A DNA stretch of 13,806 nt from Candidatus Thorarchaeota archaeon. Its GTDB lineage: Archaea; Asgardarchaeota; Thorarchaeia; Thorarchaeales; Thorarchaeaceae. The position numbers were made by a program, and so were the translations under genes. Below are positions 1 through 6,938 of this stretch, piece after piece. Within the stretch, counting starts at the first letter, position 1; each line of letters begins with the position of its first letter. The notes beneath the pieces are model-generated. The model saw only the letters and a program-made list of their open reading frames with translations. It was not told where the DNA came from and searched no databases. Location: contig JAEOSL010000091.1 of the NCBI GenBank assembly GCA_016840385.1, forward strand, positions 1 to 13,806, in the 5' to 3' direction.

Positions 1-16
1 GCGGTGTCGGATTCTC

Positions 17-25
17 CTATATATA
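17..25 (+). promoter_or_regulatory. Possible TATA box before the 56-residue gene
   Basis: An alternating T/A run (CTATATATA) resembles an archaeal TATA box. A transcription start about 25 bases downstream would leave a leader of some 60 bases before the ATG at 107. Two reading frames remain open across this stretch up to 114 and 128, so it may instead lie inside the 3' end of an upstream gene cut by the window edge. Confidence 0.25.
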
Positions 26-106
26 CCACGGTGCCTATGATAAGGATAAGTCTTGCATCCCTCTTAGACTGTCGCGCTATCACAACATCCGCTGGAGTTT
101 CAATAA

Positions 107-277
107 ATGGCTGAAACCTACATCATAAGCATCGGCGACCTACCATCTCGAAAAATCAGGAAGAGGGTTAAAGGATTCCTCCGAGATGCAGATGTCGCTG
201 TCGTCGCAGACGATGGTCAGAAGTTTGGAGTGGTTCTTCAAAAGAATCAACTCGTCATCACACCTGACGAGATATAG
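107..277 (+). CDS. Small hypothetical protein, 56 aa
   Basis: This short frame starts with ATG at 107 and has a good Shine-Dalgarno element (TGGAG at 93-97) nine bases upstream; it ends at TAG 275-277. The product has a basic middle (RKIRKRVKGF, residues 15-24) followed by alternating hydrophobic stretches (VAVVADDG, FGVVLQ, LVITPDEI) that look like beta strands rather than random translation. I do not recognise a family and assign no function. Its start overlaps two unrelated open frames entering from the left edge. There is no partner gene within 270 bases downstream. The main doubt is its length. Support comes from the ribosome binding site and the ordered hydrophobic pattern. Confidence 0.5.
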   Translation: MAETYIISIGDLPSRKIRKRVKGFLRDADVAVVADDGQKFGVVLQKNQLVITPDEI

Positions 278-562
278 AGACCCACCTACGTTGCGATTGG
301 TGTCCAAATCTCTCTCACCGCTCACCAAACAGACTGGTGCTATGGTGCAGGTTTCAGATCACACCACAATTCATTCTGTTAGCAAATTCTGAAAAAGGGT
401 GGCAAATCTCGGGTTGCTCTTGGTTCTTCATCGCAAAGCAAATGCTCAGACAGGGGTAACCGCGTCATCGATTGCCACATGTGTTAGTGTATCAATACCT
501 TATGAAAGTGTTCACACCTGAATCAGAACCTTATTAGCGATGGCTGACTCGTGGGACTAATG
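278..562. other. Gene-poor leader region upstream of the M20 hydrolase
   Basis: I see no convincing gene here. The stretch contains a possible long-range helix: GTGGCA-A-ATC at 399-408 can pair with GATTGCCAC at 470-478 with one bulged A, enclosing about 60 bases. A TATA-like CTTATG lies at 499-504 and would start transcription near 530, just before the M20 gene. A six-codon frame (540-560) immediately precedes the M20 start cluster. No tRNA T-loop or box C/D pair was found. Confidence 0.35.
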
Positions 563-568
563 ATGACC

Positions 569-1696
569 ATGAATCAATCTAGAGTTCTCACATTGCTGAA
601 AGATTTGGTTGCTACTAATTCGGAGAATCCCCCTGGTCGTGAAGACGAAGTTGCTAAGGTACTTCGTGACCATATGGAAGCTCACAGTATCTCTTGCAAA
701 ACAGTAGGGCCTAGTGAACGACCAAACCTGATATTCTCCAGTCATGACGGTGAGAAAGGAGACCTAGTCATGCATGGTCATATGGACACAGTTCCGATTG
801 GCAATATTGAAAGTTGGGACCATGATCCTTTTGCATCAGAAAAAGAAAATGGACTTCTCTATGGCAGAGGTGCTTGTGACATGAAAGGACCAGTGGCAGC
901 TCTAACTGAGACTCTCATCATCTACACCGAAGAAAAGCACAAACAGCCACTTGTCGTTCTTACAACCTCTGATGAAGAGAGTGGTTGTTCTGGTGCAGAA
1001 GAAGTCGCAAAAAGTGGAGAGCTTGCTGGTATCAAATTTGGTGTGTGTGCAGAACCAACTGAACTTCAAGTATTGGTTGGAGAAAAGGGAATCTTCTGGT
1101 CTAAGGTTGTCGCTGAAGGTCAGTCCGCCCACGGTTCAAGACCAGAGGAAGGAGTGAATGCAATCCAACTGTGTATGGATGCACTTAGAGCAATCACAGC
1201 TGATCCCTATCCCTACGAGCAGCATGACCTTCTCGGAGACCCCACAATCAGTATTGGTATGATCAATGGTGGCATCAAGATCAATGTAGTTGCTGCCAAT
1301 TGCGAAGCACAGGTTGACATGCGAACCGTAAAAGGACAATCTCCTGATTCATTATTGGAACAAATGAATGAGCGAATCTATGCAATAGGACTCGCAGAAA
1401 GAGTTCGTGCTGAATATATTCATGGCAAGCCCGCTGTACTGACACCCGCAGATACTGAGATTGTTTCCATAGCCCTTGATGAAGTCGAACGAGTTACTGG
1501 AAACCGACCTGCTCTAAGCAGTGCTACGTATGGAACCGATTGTTCAGTACTTCAACCCAAAGTTGGTATCATGAATGTGATTTGTGGACCTGGTTCAATT
1601 GAGCAAGCGCATCAACCAAACGAGTTCATTGACATTGAACAGCTCTATCAATCGGTGGATGTCTACCTTGGAATTGCGCGAAAATTCGATAGATGA
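569..1696 (+). CDS. M20-family zinc amidohydrolase (ArgE/DapE/aminoacylase type)
   Basis: This is a metal-dependent deacylase or peptidase of the M20 family, which cleaves the amide bond of N-acyl amino acids or related compounds using two zinc ions. The family motifs are all present, numbering from the first possible start (GTG 551): HGHMDT with H77 and D79, GRGACDMKG with D110, the catalytic pair DEESG with E142/E143, AEPT with E168, the dimerisation-lid motif GQSAHGSRPEEGVNA at 190-204, and the C-terminal ligand QAHQP with H354. The length (375-381 residues) is normal. Starts are possible at 551 (GTG), 560, 563 and 569 (ATG). I chose 569 because the family usually begins a few residues before the first helix. 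It could be an acetylornithine or acetyl-lysine deacetylase, a succinyl-diaminopimelate desuccinylase or an aminoacylase. The absence of amino-acid biosynthesis neighbours leaves the substrate open. Confidence 0.9.
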   Translation: MNQSRVLTLLKDLVATNSENPPGREDEVAKVLRDHMEAHSISCKTVGPSERPNLIFSSHDGEKGDLVMHGHMDTVPIGNIESWDHDPFASEKENGLLYGRGACDMKGPVAALTETLIIYTEEKHKQPLVVLTTSDEESGCSGAEEVAKSGELAGIKFGVCAEPTELQVLVGEKGIFWSKVVAEGQSAHGSRPEEGVNAIQLCMDALRAITADPYPYEQHDLLGDPTISIGMINGGIKINVVAANCEAQVDMRTVKGQSPDSLLEQMNERIYAIGLAERVRAEYIHGKPAVLTPADTEIVSIALDEVERVTGNRPALSSATYGTDCSVLQPKVGIMNVICGPGSIEQAHQPNEFIDIEQLYQSVDVYLGIARKFDR

Positions 1697-1842
1697 ATTC
1701 ACGAATGACACTCTGCAGCTAGTTTGGCGTTCGATTCATGATGTTATCTAAGGAATAACACAGTTGGTCACGTCAGGATAAACCTTAAAGTTGACATTGT
1801 GTTGACCCAGCTATCAGTTGTTAATTTGGAGTTGTCATTGCC

Positions 1843-2319
1843 GTGGGTTTCCGAAAAAAGCCTCAAGGTCCAAAGGACCCTAAGAAAGATAAACCGAAAA
1901 AAAAGAAGAAGATCAAAGTAAAGGGTCACCTGATAAAACAAATGCAGAAAATGGAAGGTGAGGCTGGGAAAAATAAGAAATTATCCGTTCCTCCAGTTCG
2001 TTCTCGTCATGAGGTCATTACTGAGATGTTCGAGTCAAAAACTCGTGCAATCGGGTTAGAGGCATCAACAGCAAGTGGTTACGTTCCAGTTTCGTATACT
2101 CCTCTTGCCAGATTTTTGAAAGAGCGAAATGTTCCTGAAGATACTGTTAGTGCCATCATCGATGGAATTATGGAAGAAGAAAGTGAAGCGGATGTTATGA
2201 CAATAATTGAGGCTGCAGCTGATTCACCTGAAGTTGATCTTATTGGAGATGAGCTTGAAAAAGCAAAAGCACTTGCCGCTGAAGAATGGAGAAACGTCAA
2301 AGTTACTCCTGAAGCTTGA
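1843..2319 (+). CDS. Lysine-rich hypothetical protein, 158 aa, upstream of AlaX
   Basis: The start is GTG at 1843 with a GGAG element about 11 bases upstream. The first 47 residues are strongly basic and probably disordered, with a KKKKKIKVKGH stretch near residues 20-29. The rest (about 52-150) is predicted helical, with acidic clusters such as EEESEAD and a charged C-terminal helix. I do not recognise a family. The basic tail suggests binding to RNA or a ribonucleoprotein, which would suit its position 15 bp upstream of the alanyl-tRNA editing gene; that is inference. Basic tails on archaeal translation proteins are common, but this body does not match any ribosomal protein I know. No membrane segment or signal peptide is visible. 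Confidence 0.75.
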   Translation: MGFRKKPQGPKDPKKDKPKKKKKIKVKGHLIKQMQKMEGEAGKNKKLSVPPVRSRHEVITEMFESKTRAIGLEASTASGYVPVSYTPLARFLKERNVPEDTVSAIIDGIMEEESEADVMTIIEAAADSPEVDLIGDELEKAKALAAEEWRNVKVTPEA

Positions 2320-2334
2320 AGGGGAATAATCATA

Positions 2335-3060
2335 ATGACAGAACTTCTACATATGAGTGATAACTATCTCAAAGAATTCGACGCAACCGTGATTGATACA
2401 GGGGATGGTTACGTAGTTCTTGATAGATCTGCCTTTTATCCTGAGGGTGGTGGTCAATCAACTGACCATGGTGAACTCTCTAATGGTGAACTAACGGTCG
2501 AAGTGAAGGAAGTCAGGAAAATCGAGGGTAAAATACGTCATTTAGTTGAGGGGCAACCTTTCGCAGTGGGTGATACTATTCATGGTACATTAGATTGGGC
2601 TAGACGCTATGAATGCATGCGATTTCACACATGTCAACATGTTCTCTCACGATATCTCCAACTAAACTACGGAGTGGAAACTAAAGGGAATAATATCAAA
2701 CCGGGAGAGAGTAGAGCTGATTATACTCCATTGGAATCATTCGACGAGGACATGAAACGAGAAGTAGAAGCTGGTGCCAACGCTATAATGAATCAGAACC
2801 TACCAGTTGAGATTCGGAATATGCCTAGGAGCGAGGCAATCGCTTTTCTAGAAGAGAAGGAATATCAAACTCGATATCTCGAAATGGTACCAAAATCTGT
2901 AGAGGAATTTCGTATTCTTCTGATTGGTGACTATGATGCTGCCTCTTGTGCTGGAACACATGTGGCCAATACAAGCGAGATTGGGACCATTCAGATTGGT
3001 AAATCCAAGAATGTTGGTGCCGGAGTCAGAAGAATCTACTTCAAACTTTCAGACCGCTAA
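2335..3060 (+). CDS. alaX: Alanyl-tRNA editing protein, AlaX type
   Basis: This free-standing editing enzyme hydrolyses mischarged Ser-tRNA(Ala) or Gly-tRNA(Ala), preventing misincorporation at alanine codons. It shows the family hallmarks: FYPEGGGQ at 34-41 in the N-terminal beta-barrel subdomain, the zinc motif HxxxH as H98 and H102 (FHTCQHVLS), and CxxxH as C205 and H209 (SCAGTH). At 241 residues it fits the mid-size AlaX forms, which carry the barrel but no synthetase module. The start at 2335 begins MTELLHMSDNYLKEF, the usual beginning for this family, and is preceded by a G-rich ribosome binding site (GGGG). It lies 15 bp after the lysine-rich gene and is probably cotranscribed with it. 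Residues that would distinguish Ser from Gly specificity cannot be assigned by eye. Confidence 0.92.
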   Translation: MTELLHMSDNYLKEFDATVIDTGDGYVVLDRSAFYPEGGGQSTDHGELSNGELTVEVKEVRKIEGKIRHLVEGQPFAVGDTIHGTLDWARRYECMRFHTCQHVLSRYLQLNYGVETKGNNIKPGESRADYTPLESFDEDMKREVEAGANAIMNQNLPVEIRNMPRSEAIAFLEEKEYQTRYLEMVPKSVEEFRILLIGDYDAASCAGTHVANTSEIGTIQIGKSKNVGAGVRRIYFKLSDR

Positions 3061-3087
3061 TTGGTGCAATTTTATCATAGTCAACAG

Positions 3088-3095
3088 TTTTATGC
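3088..3095 (+). promoter_or_regulatory. TATA-like box before the nucleotidylyltransferase
   Basis: TTTTATGC sits 41 bases before the ATG at 3129, in a 68-bp intergenic gap. Its TTATG core recurs before other genes in this window. A transcript starting about 25 bases downstream would have a very short leader. Confidence 0.35.
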
Positions 3096-3128
3096 GCACT
3101 AGTATTGAACAAAAGTAGTGTGACCATT

Positions 3129-4421
3129 ATGAAAGCGCTTGTGCTTACTGCTGGAGAAGGTAAACGGCTTCGGCCGCTAACGATCAATCGCTCGAAATCT
3201 ATGTTAATGATTGCTGGACGACCCGTTCTACAATATATCATAGATAGTCTTGTGGAAAATGGGATTCGTGACATCATAGTAGTTGTTGGGCACGGACGGG
3301 AAGAATTGATTGACCACTTCCAGATGGGTGGAGATCAAGGCGTTAGAATCAGGTATGTTATACAACACAAGCAAGAAGGAGCAGAAAGTGCAATTCTAAC
3401 AGCGCGTGAAGAACTTGAAGATGAAGAGGAATTCCTTCTAGTAAATGGCGATGTTCTTGTTGAACCTGAAATGGTCAAGAGGATACTTACTAACCATGAA
3501 ACTGTTGGAGGTGATGTGACAATGCTTGTCACACTTGTTTCCAATCCAGAGCAATTTGGTACAGTGAAAATTGGTGCTAATGGTGTAGTCGAGGAGCTCG
3601 TTGAGAAGGGTGGACCCGATCGCTACGTAAGTAATTATGCTGTTGCAGGTGTTTCCATCTTTAGCAAAGAAACCCTTAATCTACTTGAGAAACATGGGAA
3701 GATGGAGAAGACATTCGAAGAATTAATTGCGAGTGGGAAACAAGTATCTGCTGCTGTGTGGGAAAAGGAATGGGCTGAGTTTACATGGCCTTGGGATATT
3801 CTAAATGCAAATAGAATCGTTATGGACCGTCAACTTCGGGGAAAGGGTAGTTTCATTGCTGAATCTGCGGATGTTCATCCGACCGTCGTAATCGAAGGGT
3901 CCGTGTATATCGATGAAGGAAGTATAATTCGTCCACATACTACATTGAGAGGTCCAATCTATATCGGTAAACAGGTCTACATAGGTAATAATTCACTAAT
4001 TCGTGATTATTCCAGTCTCTGTGACGGAGTTCGGATTGGATATGCTGTAGAAATGAGAAACACAATGGTCTTTGAACGAGTGAATGTAGGTCGAATGACA
4101 TACTTGGCTGATTCACTCATCGGAGCTGATACGTGCATAGAAGCTGGGGCTCAATTATGGAACTGGAGACCTGGAACTGAACCGCTATTTCTTGATAGTG
4201 AAGCTGACGCTGTTCAGGTACCTTCACAGAAATTTGGTGCGATAGTTGGGGACAATGTGGTTATTGGAGTCAATGCATCAATCTATCCTGCAACACGGAT
4301 TGGAGAGAACAGTATTATCTCTGCTGGCTGCGTGGTTGATGAGGACATCCCACCAAATAGTGAAGTAAGCGTCAGTCAAAAACTCAAGATTAGCGAACGT
4401 AAGGGAGAGCCTAACTGTTAA
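3129..4421 (+). CDS. Bifunctional-type sugar-1-phosphate nucleotidylyltransferase with left-handed beta-helix
   Basis: The N-terminal domain (1-235) is a nucleotidyltransferase fold that makes NDP-sugars from NTP and sugar-1-phosphate. It has the signature LTAGEGKRLRPLT at 6-18, and the metal-binding aspartate is D108 in LVNGDVLVE. Residues from about 245 to 415 contain hexapeptide repeats (IEGSVY, IDEGSI, IGKQVY, IGNNSL, IGENSI) that form a left-handed beta-helix as in GlmU-like archaeal proteins with acetyltransferase activity. The region matching the acetyl-transfer site reads VGRMTYLAD, with Arg322 where GlmU-type enzymes usually have His; Y325 and N345 are kept. The second activity may therefore be altered or lost. 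The ATG at 3129 starts exactly at the first beta strand, so the upstream TTG (3105) and GTG (3120) are less likely. The likely products are UDP- or dTDP-activated sugars for glycosylation or cell-surface polymers. Confidence 0.88.
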   Translation: MKALVLTAGEGKRLRPLTINRSKSMLMIAGRPVLQYIIDSLVENGIRDIIVVVGHGREELIDHFQMGGDQGVRIRYVIQHKQEGAESAILTAREELEDEEEFLLVNGDVLVEPEMVKRILTNHETVGGDVTMLVTLVSNPEQFGTVKIGANGVVEELVEKGGPDRYVSNYAVAGVSIFSKETLNLLEKHGKMEKTFEELIASGKQVSAAVWEKEWAEFTWPWDILNANRIVMDRQLRGKGSFIAESADVHPTVVIEGSVYIDEGSIIRPHTTLRGPIYIGKQVYIGNNSLIRDYSSLCDGVRIGYAVEMRNTMVFERVNVGRMTYLADSLIGADTCIEAGAQLWNWRPGTEPLFLDSEADAVQVPSQKFGAIVGDNVVIGVNASIYPATRIGENSIISAGCVVDEDIPPNSEVSVSQKLKISERKGEPNC

Positions 4422-5080
4422 TTGGTTGGGCTATTGAAGTAGCCCACCTCTTCATCATCAATCATAACGTAAGTGGTGTTCCCCTTCACAATTGTTCTAA
4501 CTTCCGCATCTTCTCTGAGAGGAGCAATCTTGAATTCATGCCCATCAACTTGTATTGTTGTATCACTCGTTGAATGGATAATTACAATATCATGGTGAAC
4601 TCTCTTCTGCTCCACTTTTCTGCTTGGCACAAGTCTTAGTTGTGAGAGAAGCGCATCTAGATGCTTCAGCTCGTTATCATTCAAAAGTTGACGAATGGAT
4701 CTGTAACCAAGATACCTGTCTTTCCCCTTTCGGATGATGTGGTCCTCATATTTTCCGGCAAATAACCGCTCTACTCCTAAATATGGTCCAAACCCTCTAT
4801 TGATTGCATCAAGGTCCGTACTTCTTTCTGACTGACGCTCTTTGTGTTGAGCTGGATGGCTTAGCTCGTGAGCTAGGAGCCCAGTAAGTGCAGCTTCATG
4901 CCAAATTTTAGTTTCATTGCTACACCTAATTTTGACATCCTTAATATCGTGAGTCCAACTTATTGTGGCAAAACTGCTACTCCGCCCCCACTGTATACTG
5001 ATATGACTTCGATTTAATTCTGGATATGCACTTTCAATTAGTTGCATTACCAACTTCGAGAGGTCAATCATTTCACCCAT
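4418..5080 (-). CDS. HExxH zinc metallopeptidase, hypothetical
   Basis: This is a probable cytosolic zinc protease. It contains LLAHELSHPAQH, a clear HExxH motif with its two histidine ligands and catalytic glutamate. It is followed about ten residues later by ERSTDLDAINRGFG, which could supply the third ligand (a glutamate, as in gluzincins) and matches the Glu-x-x-Thr-Asp pattern I associate with uncharacterised small metallopeptidases. A Leu-Gly-Tyr segment follows. There is no signal peptide or membrane helix. ATG 5080 is chosen because it is preceded by GGAAG and the TATA-like CTTTTAAAG at 5128-5120 lies about 45 bases upstream. In-frame starts at 5119 (ATG) and 5131 (GTG) would add 13-17 residues overlapping that box. 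The 3' end converges with the nucleotidylyltransferase, sharing TTAA. The substrate is unknown. Confidence 0.8.
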   Translation of the reverse strand: MGEMIDLSKLVMQLIESAYPELNRSHISIQWGRSSSFATISWTHDIKDVKIRCSNETKIWHEAALTGLLAHELSHPAQHKERQSERSTDLDAINRGFGPYLGVERLFAGKYEDHIIRKGKDRYLGYRSIRQLLNDNELKHLDALLSQLRLVPSRKVEQKRVHHDIVIIHSTSDTTIQVDGHEFKIAPLREDAEVRTIVKGNTTYVMIDDEEVGYFNSPTN

Positions 5081-5119
5081 TAGAATATCTTCCCAAGTAA
5101 AAGACTGATAGATGAGCAT

Positions 5120-5128
5120 CTTTAAAAG
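5120..5128. promoter_or_regulatory. Near-palindromic TATA box between divergent genes
   Basis: CTTTAAAAG reads CTTTTAAAG on the other strand, so the box could serve both directions. Rightward, a start near 5152 would give the eS25 mRNA a leader of about 30 bases carrying AGGAGAG at 5171-5177. Leftward, a start near 5098 would suit the metallopeptidase ATG at 5080. Confidence 0.4.
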
Positions 5129-5179
5129 CACACCTCAGGATTTTGCGCCAAGACCTAGTCAGCGGTATCTAGGAGAGTA

Positions 5180-6097
5180 ATTACCATCAGTCGAAAGAAG
5201 TGGGGCAAATCTGCCACCAAGACCGAGAAAATAATTCGAGACGCAGTTCCTAAACCTGAAGCGTTGAAAGGAATCGATGAGTACCTAGGGAAAACTAGGT
5301 CAGTTACATGTTTCGATATTGCAAATCGATTCAATATTAGGATGAGCGTTGCTCGCAAGCTTCTGAGAGAGAAAGAAGCTAAAGGAGAACTTGTACCTTA
5401 CATTAGAGAAGGTGGTTTCATTGTATACACCACTCCATCCGAAATGGAAAAGAGAGAGAGTGGTGTACCAATTATGACCGCAGAGGTTTTTGAAAGGGTT
5501 GCATCTTCTGTAACTTCAAAACCTGTGATTACAGAAGAAATGGACGAAGCACTTGTAGCGGCTGGAACTCCTGGAGCTGTCAAACCTGGCAAGTTAGCCT
5601 ACAAGAGACGAGAACGTGGAGAACGAAAAGAGCGCAAGGATGACAGACCTGAAGTTGTCGTTGAACCACTCGAAGCTAAGCCTGAAGCTGCTCCTGATCC
5701 TACTCCCGAACCCGTAGTTGCCAAGAAGAAGACTCCTGCTAAGAAGAAGCCTGCCAAGAAGGCTACTGAGAAGAAAGAGGCTAAGCCAAAGAAGGCTGCA
5801 GCTAAGAAGCCAGCCAAGAAAGATGAGAAGCCTAAGAAGACTGCAGCTAAGAAGCCAGCCAAGAAGGATGAGAAGCCTAAGAAGACTGCAGCTAAGAAGC
5901 CAGCCAAGAAGGATGAGAAGCCTAAGAAGGCTGCAGCTAAGAAGCCAGCTAAGAAGGATGAGAAACCAAAGAAGGCCGCTGCAAAAAAGACAACCAAGAA
6001 GGCTACTGAAAAGAAAGAGGCCAAGCCAAAGAAGACTGCAGCTAAGAAGGATGAAAAGCCTAAGAAAGCCGCAGCTAAAAAGACAACCAAGAAGTAG
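5180..6097 (+). CDS. rps25e: Ribosomal protein eS25 with long histone-H1-like tail
   Basis: eS25 is a small-subunit protein found in archaea and eukaryotes but not bacteria. From a start at 5180, residues 4-14 (SRKKWGKSATK) match the basic N-terminal KKKW element of the family. Residues 43-75 form its winged helix (TCFDIANRFNIRMSVARKLL, then EKEAKGELVPY). After residue 90 comes a linker and then, from about 165 to 305, a tail made almost only of Lys, Ala, Pro, Glu and Asp. Archaeal eS25 is usually about 70-110 residues, so this protein is roughly three times normal. No ATG, GTG or TTG lies between the upstream stop (5156) and TTG 5264, yet conserved sequence precedes 5264. ATT 5180 or ATC 5186 after AGGAGAG is therefore the likely start. 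A TTG 5264 start would lose the conserved N-terminus. Confidence 0.82.
   Translation: MTISRKKWGKSATKTEKIIRDAVPKPEALKGIDEYLGKTRSVTCFDIANRFNIRMSVARKLLREKEAKGELVPYIREGGFIVYTTPSEMEKRESGVPIMTAEVFERVASSVTSKPVITEEMDEALVAAGTPGAVKPGKLAYKRRERGERKERKDDRPEVVVEPLEAKPEAAPDPTPEPVVAKKKTPAKKKPAKKATEKKEAKPKKAAAKKPAKKDEKPKKTAAKKPAKKDEKPKKTAAKKPAKKDEKPKKAAAKKPAKKDEKPKKAAAKKTTKKATEKKEAKPKKTAAKKDEKPKKAAAKKTTKK
5795..5974 (+). repeat. Four tandem 45-bp repeats coding a Lys/Ala/Pro unit
   Basis: Four consecutive copies of a 45-bp unit encode (A/T)AAKKPAKKDEKPKK. The first residue alternates as A, T, T, A, and there are scattered silent AAA/AAG changes. Degenerate partial units continue on both sides: an ATEKKEAKPKK block occurs before and again after the array. 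Copy number is expected to vary between strains through slippage or unequal recombination. Confidence 0.92.
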
Positions 6098-6113
6098 TTT
6101 GATTTATCAAACA

Positions 6114-6155
6114 AGTGGGCTATTCATACAGGGTACGCCCACTCTTCTTCTTATT
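6114..6155 (+). terminator. Hairpin plus pyrimidine/T-rich tail after eS25
   Basis: AGTGGGC (6114-6120) pairs perfectly with GCCCACT (6137-6143) around a 16-base loop and is followed by CTTCTTCTTATTTTG. It lies just after the eS25 stop and faces the oppositely oriented coiled-coil gene, so the hairpin may act in both directions. A second small dyad, TTTGAT-TT-ATCAAA (6098-6111), directly follows the stop codon. Confidence 0.5.
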
Positions 6156-6233
6156 TTGTGATTTTGTTGAAAAAGAAATTAGTTGGCCCCATTCTCTCAT
6201 AGAGTTGGAGCCATTGAGATTATCATTCTTAGA

Positions 6234-6809
6234 CTATTTGAGAGCTGAAATCTGCTTATCCAAGTCTTCAAGCTGAGTATCAAGATCACCCTCTTTTGTC
6301 TTGTACTCATCTTCAGGGATATAGCCACGCATATAGTCAAAGCGAAGATCGGTCAACTGTGCTTTTAGTCGGTCTTTCTGTTGTAGCAAGAAATCCAACT
6401 GATCATTTCCTTCTGCTGGTTCTACAGCCGGTTCTGGAACAGCTTCTGGAGCTGGTTCAGGTGCTGGCTCAGGAACTGCCTCCGGAGCTGGCTCAGGAGT
6501 AGGTTCTGGAGTTGGTTCGGGAGCTGGCGTAACCTCCGGCGTTGGCGCCGGATCGGGAACCGGGGCCGGAGAATCAACTTTTGGGGCATCAGTCTTGACG
6601 CTTTCCATCTTCTCCATGTTTTGCCTTAGTTCTTCGATTTGATTTGCTATCTCGGCAAAACTGTCGTTAATTGTCTGGTTAATAGACATCTTCATCTTAG
6701 CGAAGTTCTCAGCTAGAGTATCTGCGAGTTTTTTAGTCTCAGCTACATTCTCTGCGAAACCTTCGATTTCTTTTAGTTTTTCCATCATTGCGCTTAAATC
6801 GAAAGACAT
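6234..6809 (-). CDS. Coiled-coil protein with Pro-Glu-rich rigid linker
   Basis: The protein has 191 residues in three parts. Residues 1-75 are helical with heptad-like hydrophobic spacing (MMEKLKEIEGFAENVAETKK onward). Residues 80-132 are a PEP/PAP-rich linker. Residues 136-191 are two helices joined by a turn (DYMRGYIPEDEYKTKE), probably a small helical hairpin for oligomerisation. There is no signal peptide, membrane segment or enzyme motif, so it looks like a cytosolic scaffold or tether holding two binding modules apart; this is inference. ATG 6809 is preferred over GTG 6821 because GGTGA immediately upstream makes a suitable ribosome binding site. It is separated from the longin-Arf GTPase gene on the same strand by about 130 bp and may or may not be in its operon. 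I recognise no named family. Confidence 0.8.
   Translation of the reverse strand: MSFDLSAMMEKLKEIEGFAENVAETKKLADTLAENFAKMKMSINQTINDSFAEIANQIEELRQNMEKMESVKTDAPKVDSPAPVPDPAPTPEVTPAPEPTPEPTPEPAPEAVPEPAPEPAPEAVPEPAVEPAEGNDQLDFLLQQKDRLKAQLTDLRFDYMRGYIPEDEYKTKEGDLDTQLEDLDKQISALK
6414..6572 (-). repeat. Degenerate repeats coding the Pro-Glu linker
   Basis: This coding segment consists of short imperfect repeats giving PEP, TPEPTPEP and PEAVPEPAPEPA units, residues 80-132 of the coiled-coil protein. The pattern predicts a stiff, extended polyproline-like spacer. Confidence 0.75.
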
Positions 6810-6938
6810 GCTTTTAGTCACCTTGTGCGCCTGTTAAGCGATACTTCCTCTTGATTGGTTCTTAACCTTTGCCTTGATGCACTAATGCTGAAATTTCTAT
6901 ACTTCTGCATACAATTAGAGCGGCTGAATTGGGATTCT

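Noticed and set aside
1..128. Two frames open from the left edge (to stops at 114 and 128), one of which reads somewhat like a protein C-terminus
   Set aside because: Too short to decide; they overlap each other, a TATA-like run and the 56-residue gene, and neither matches a known family.
5795..5974. CRISPR-like direct repeats
   Set aside because: Repeats are contiguous, without spacers, and maintain a single coding frame.
5599..6114. Long leftward frame opposite the eS25 tail, Phe/Ala/Leu-rich, resembling a membrane protein
   Set aside because: It is the antisense of AAG/GCT-rich repeat codons, so its apparent hydrophobicity is a by-product of the repeat.
5718..6161. Arg/Leu-rich rightward frame in the eS25 tail
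   Set aside because: A frame-shifted reading of the same repeat, running past the eS25 stop with no start signal.
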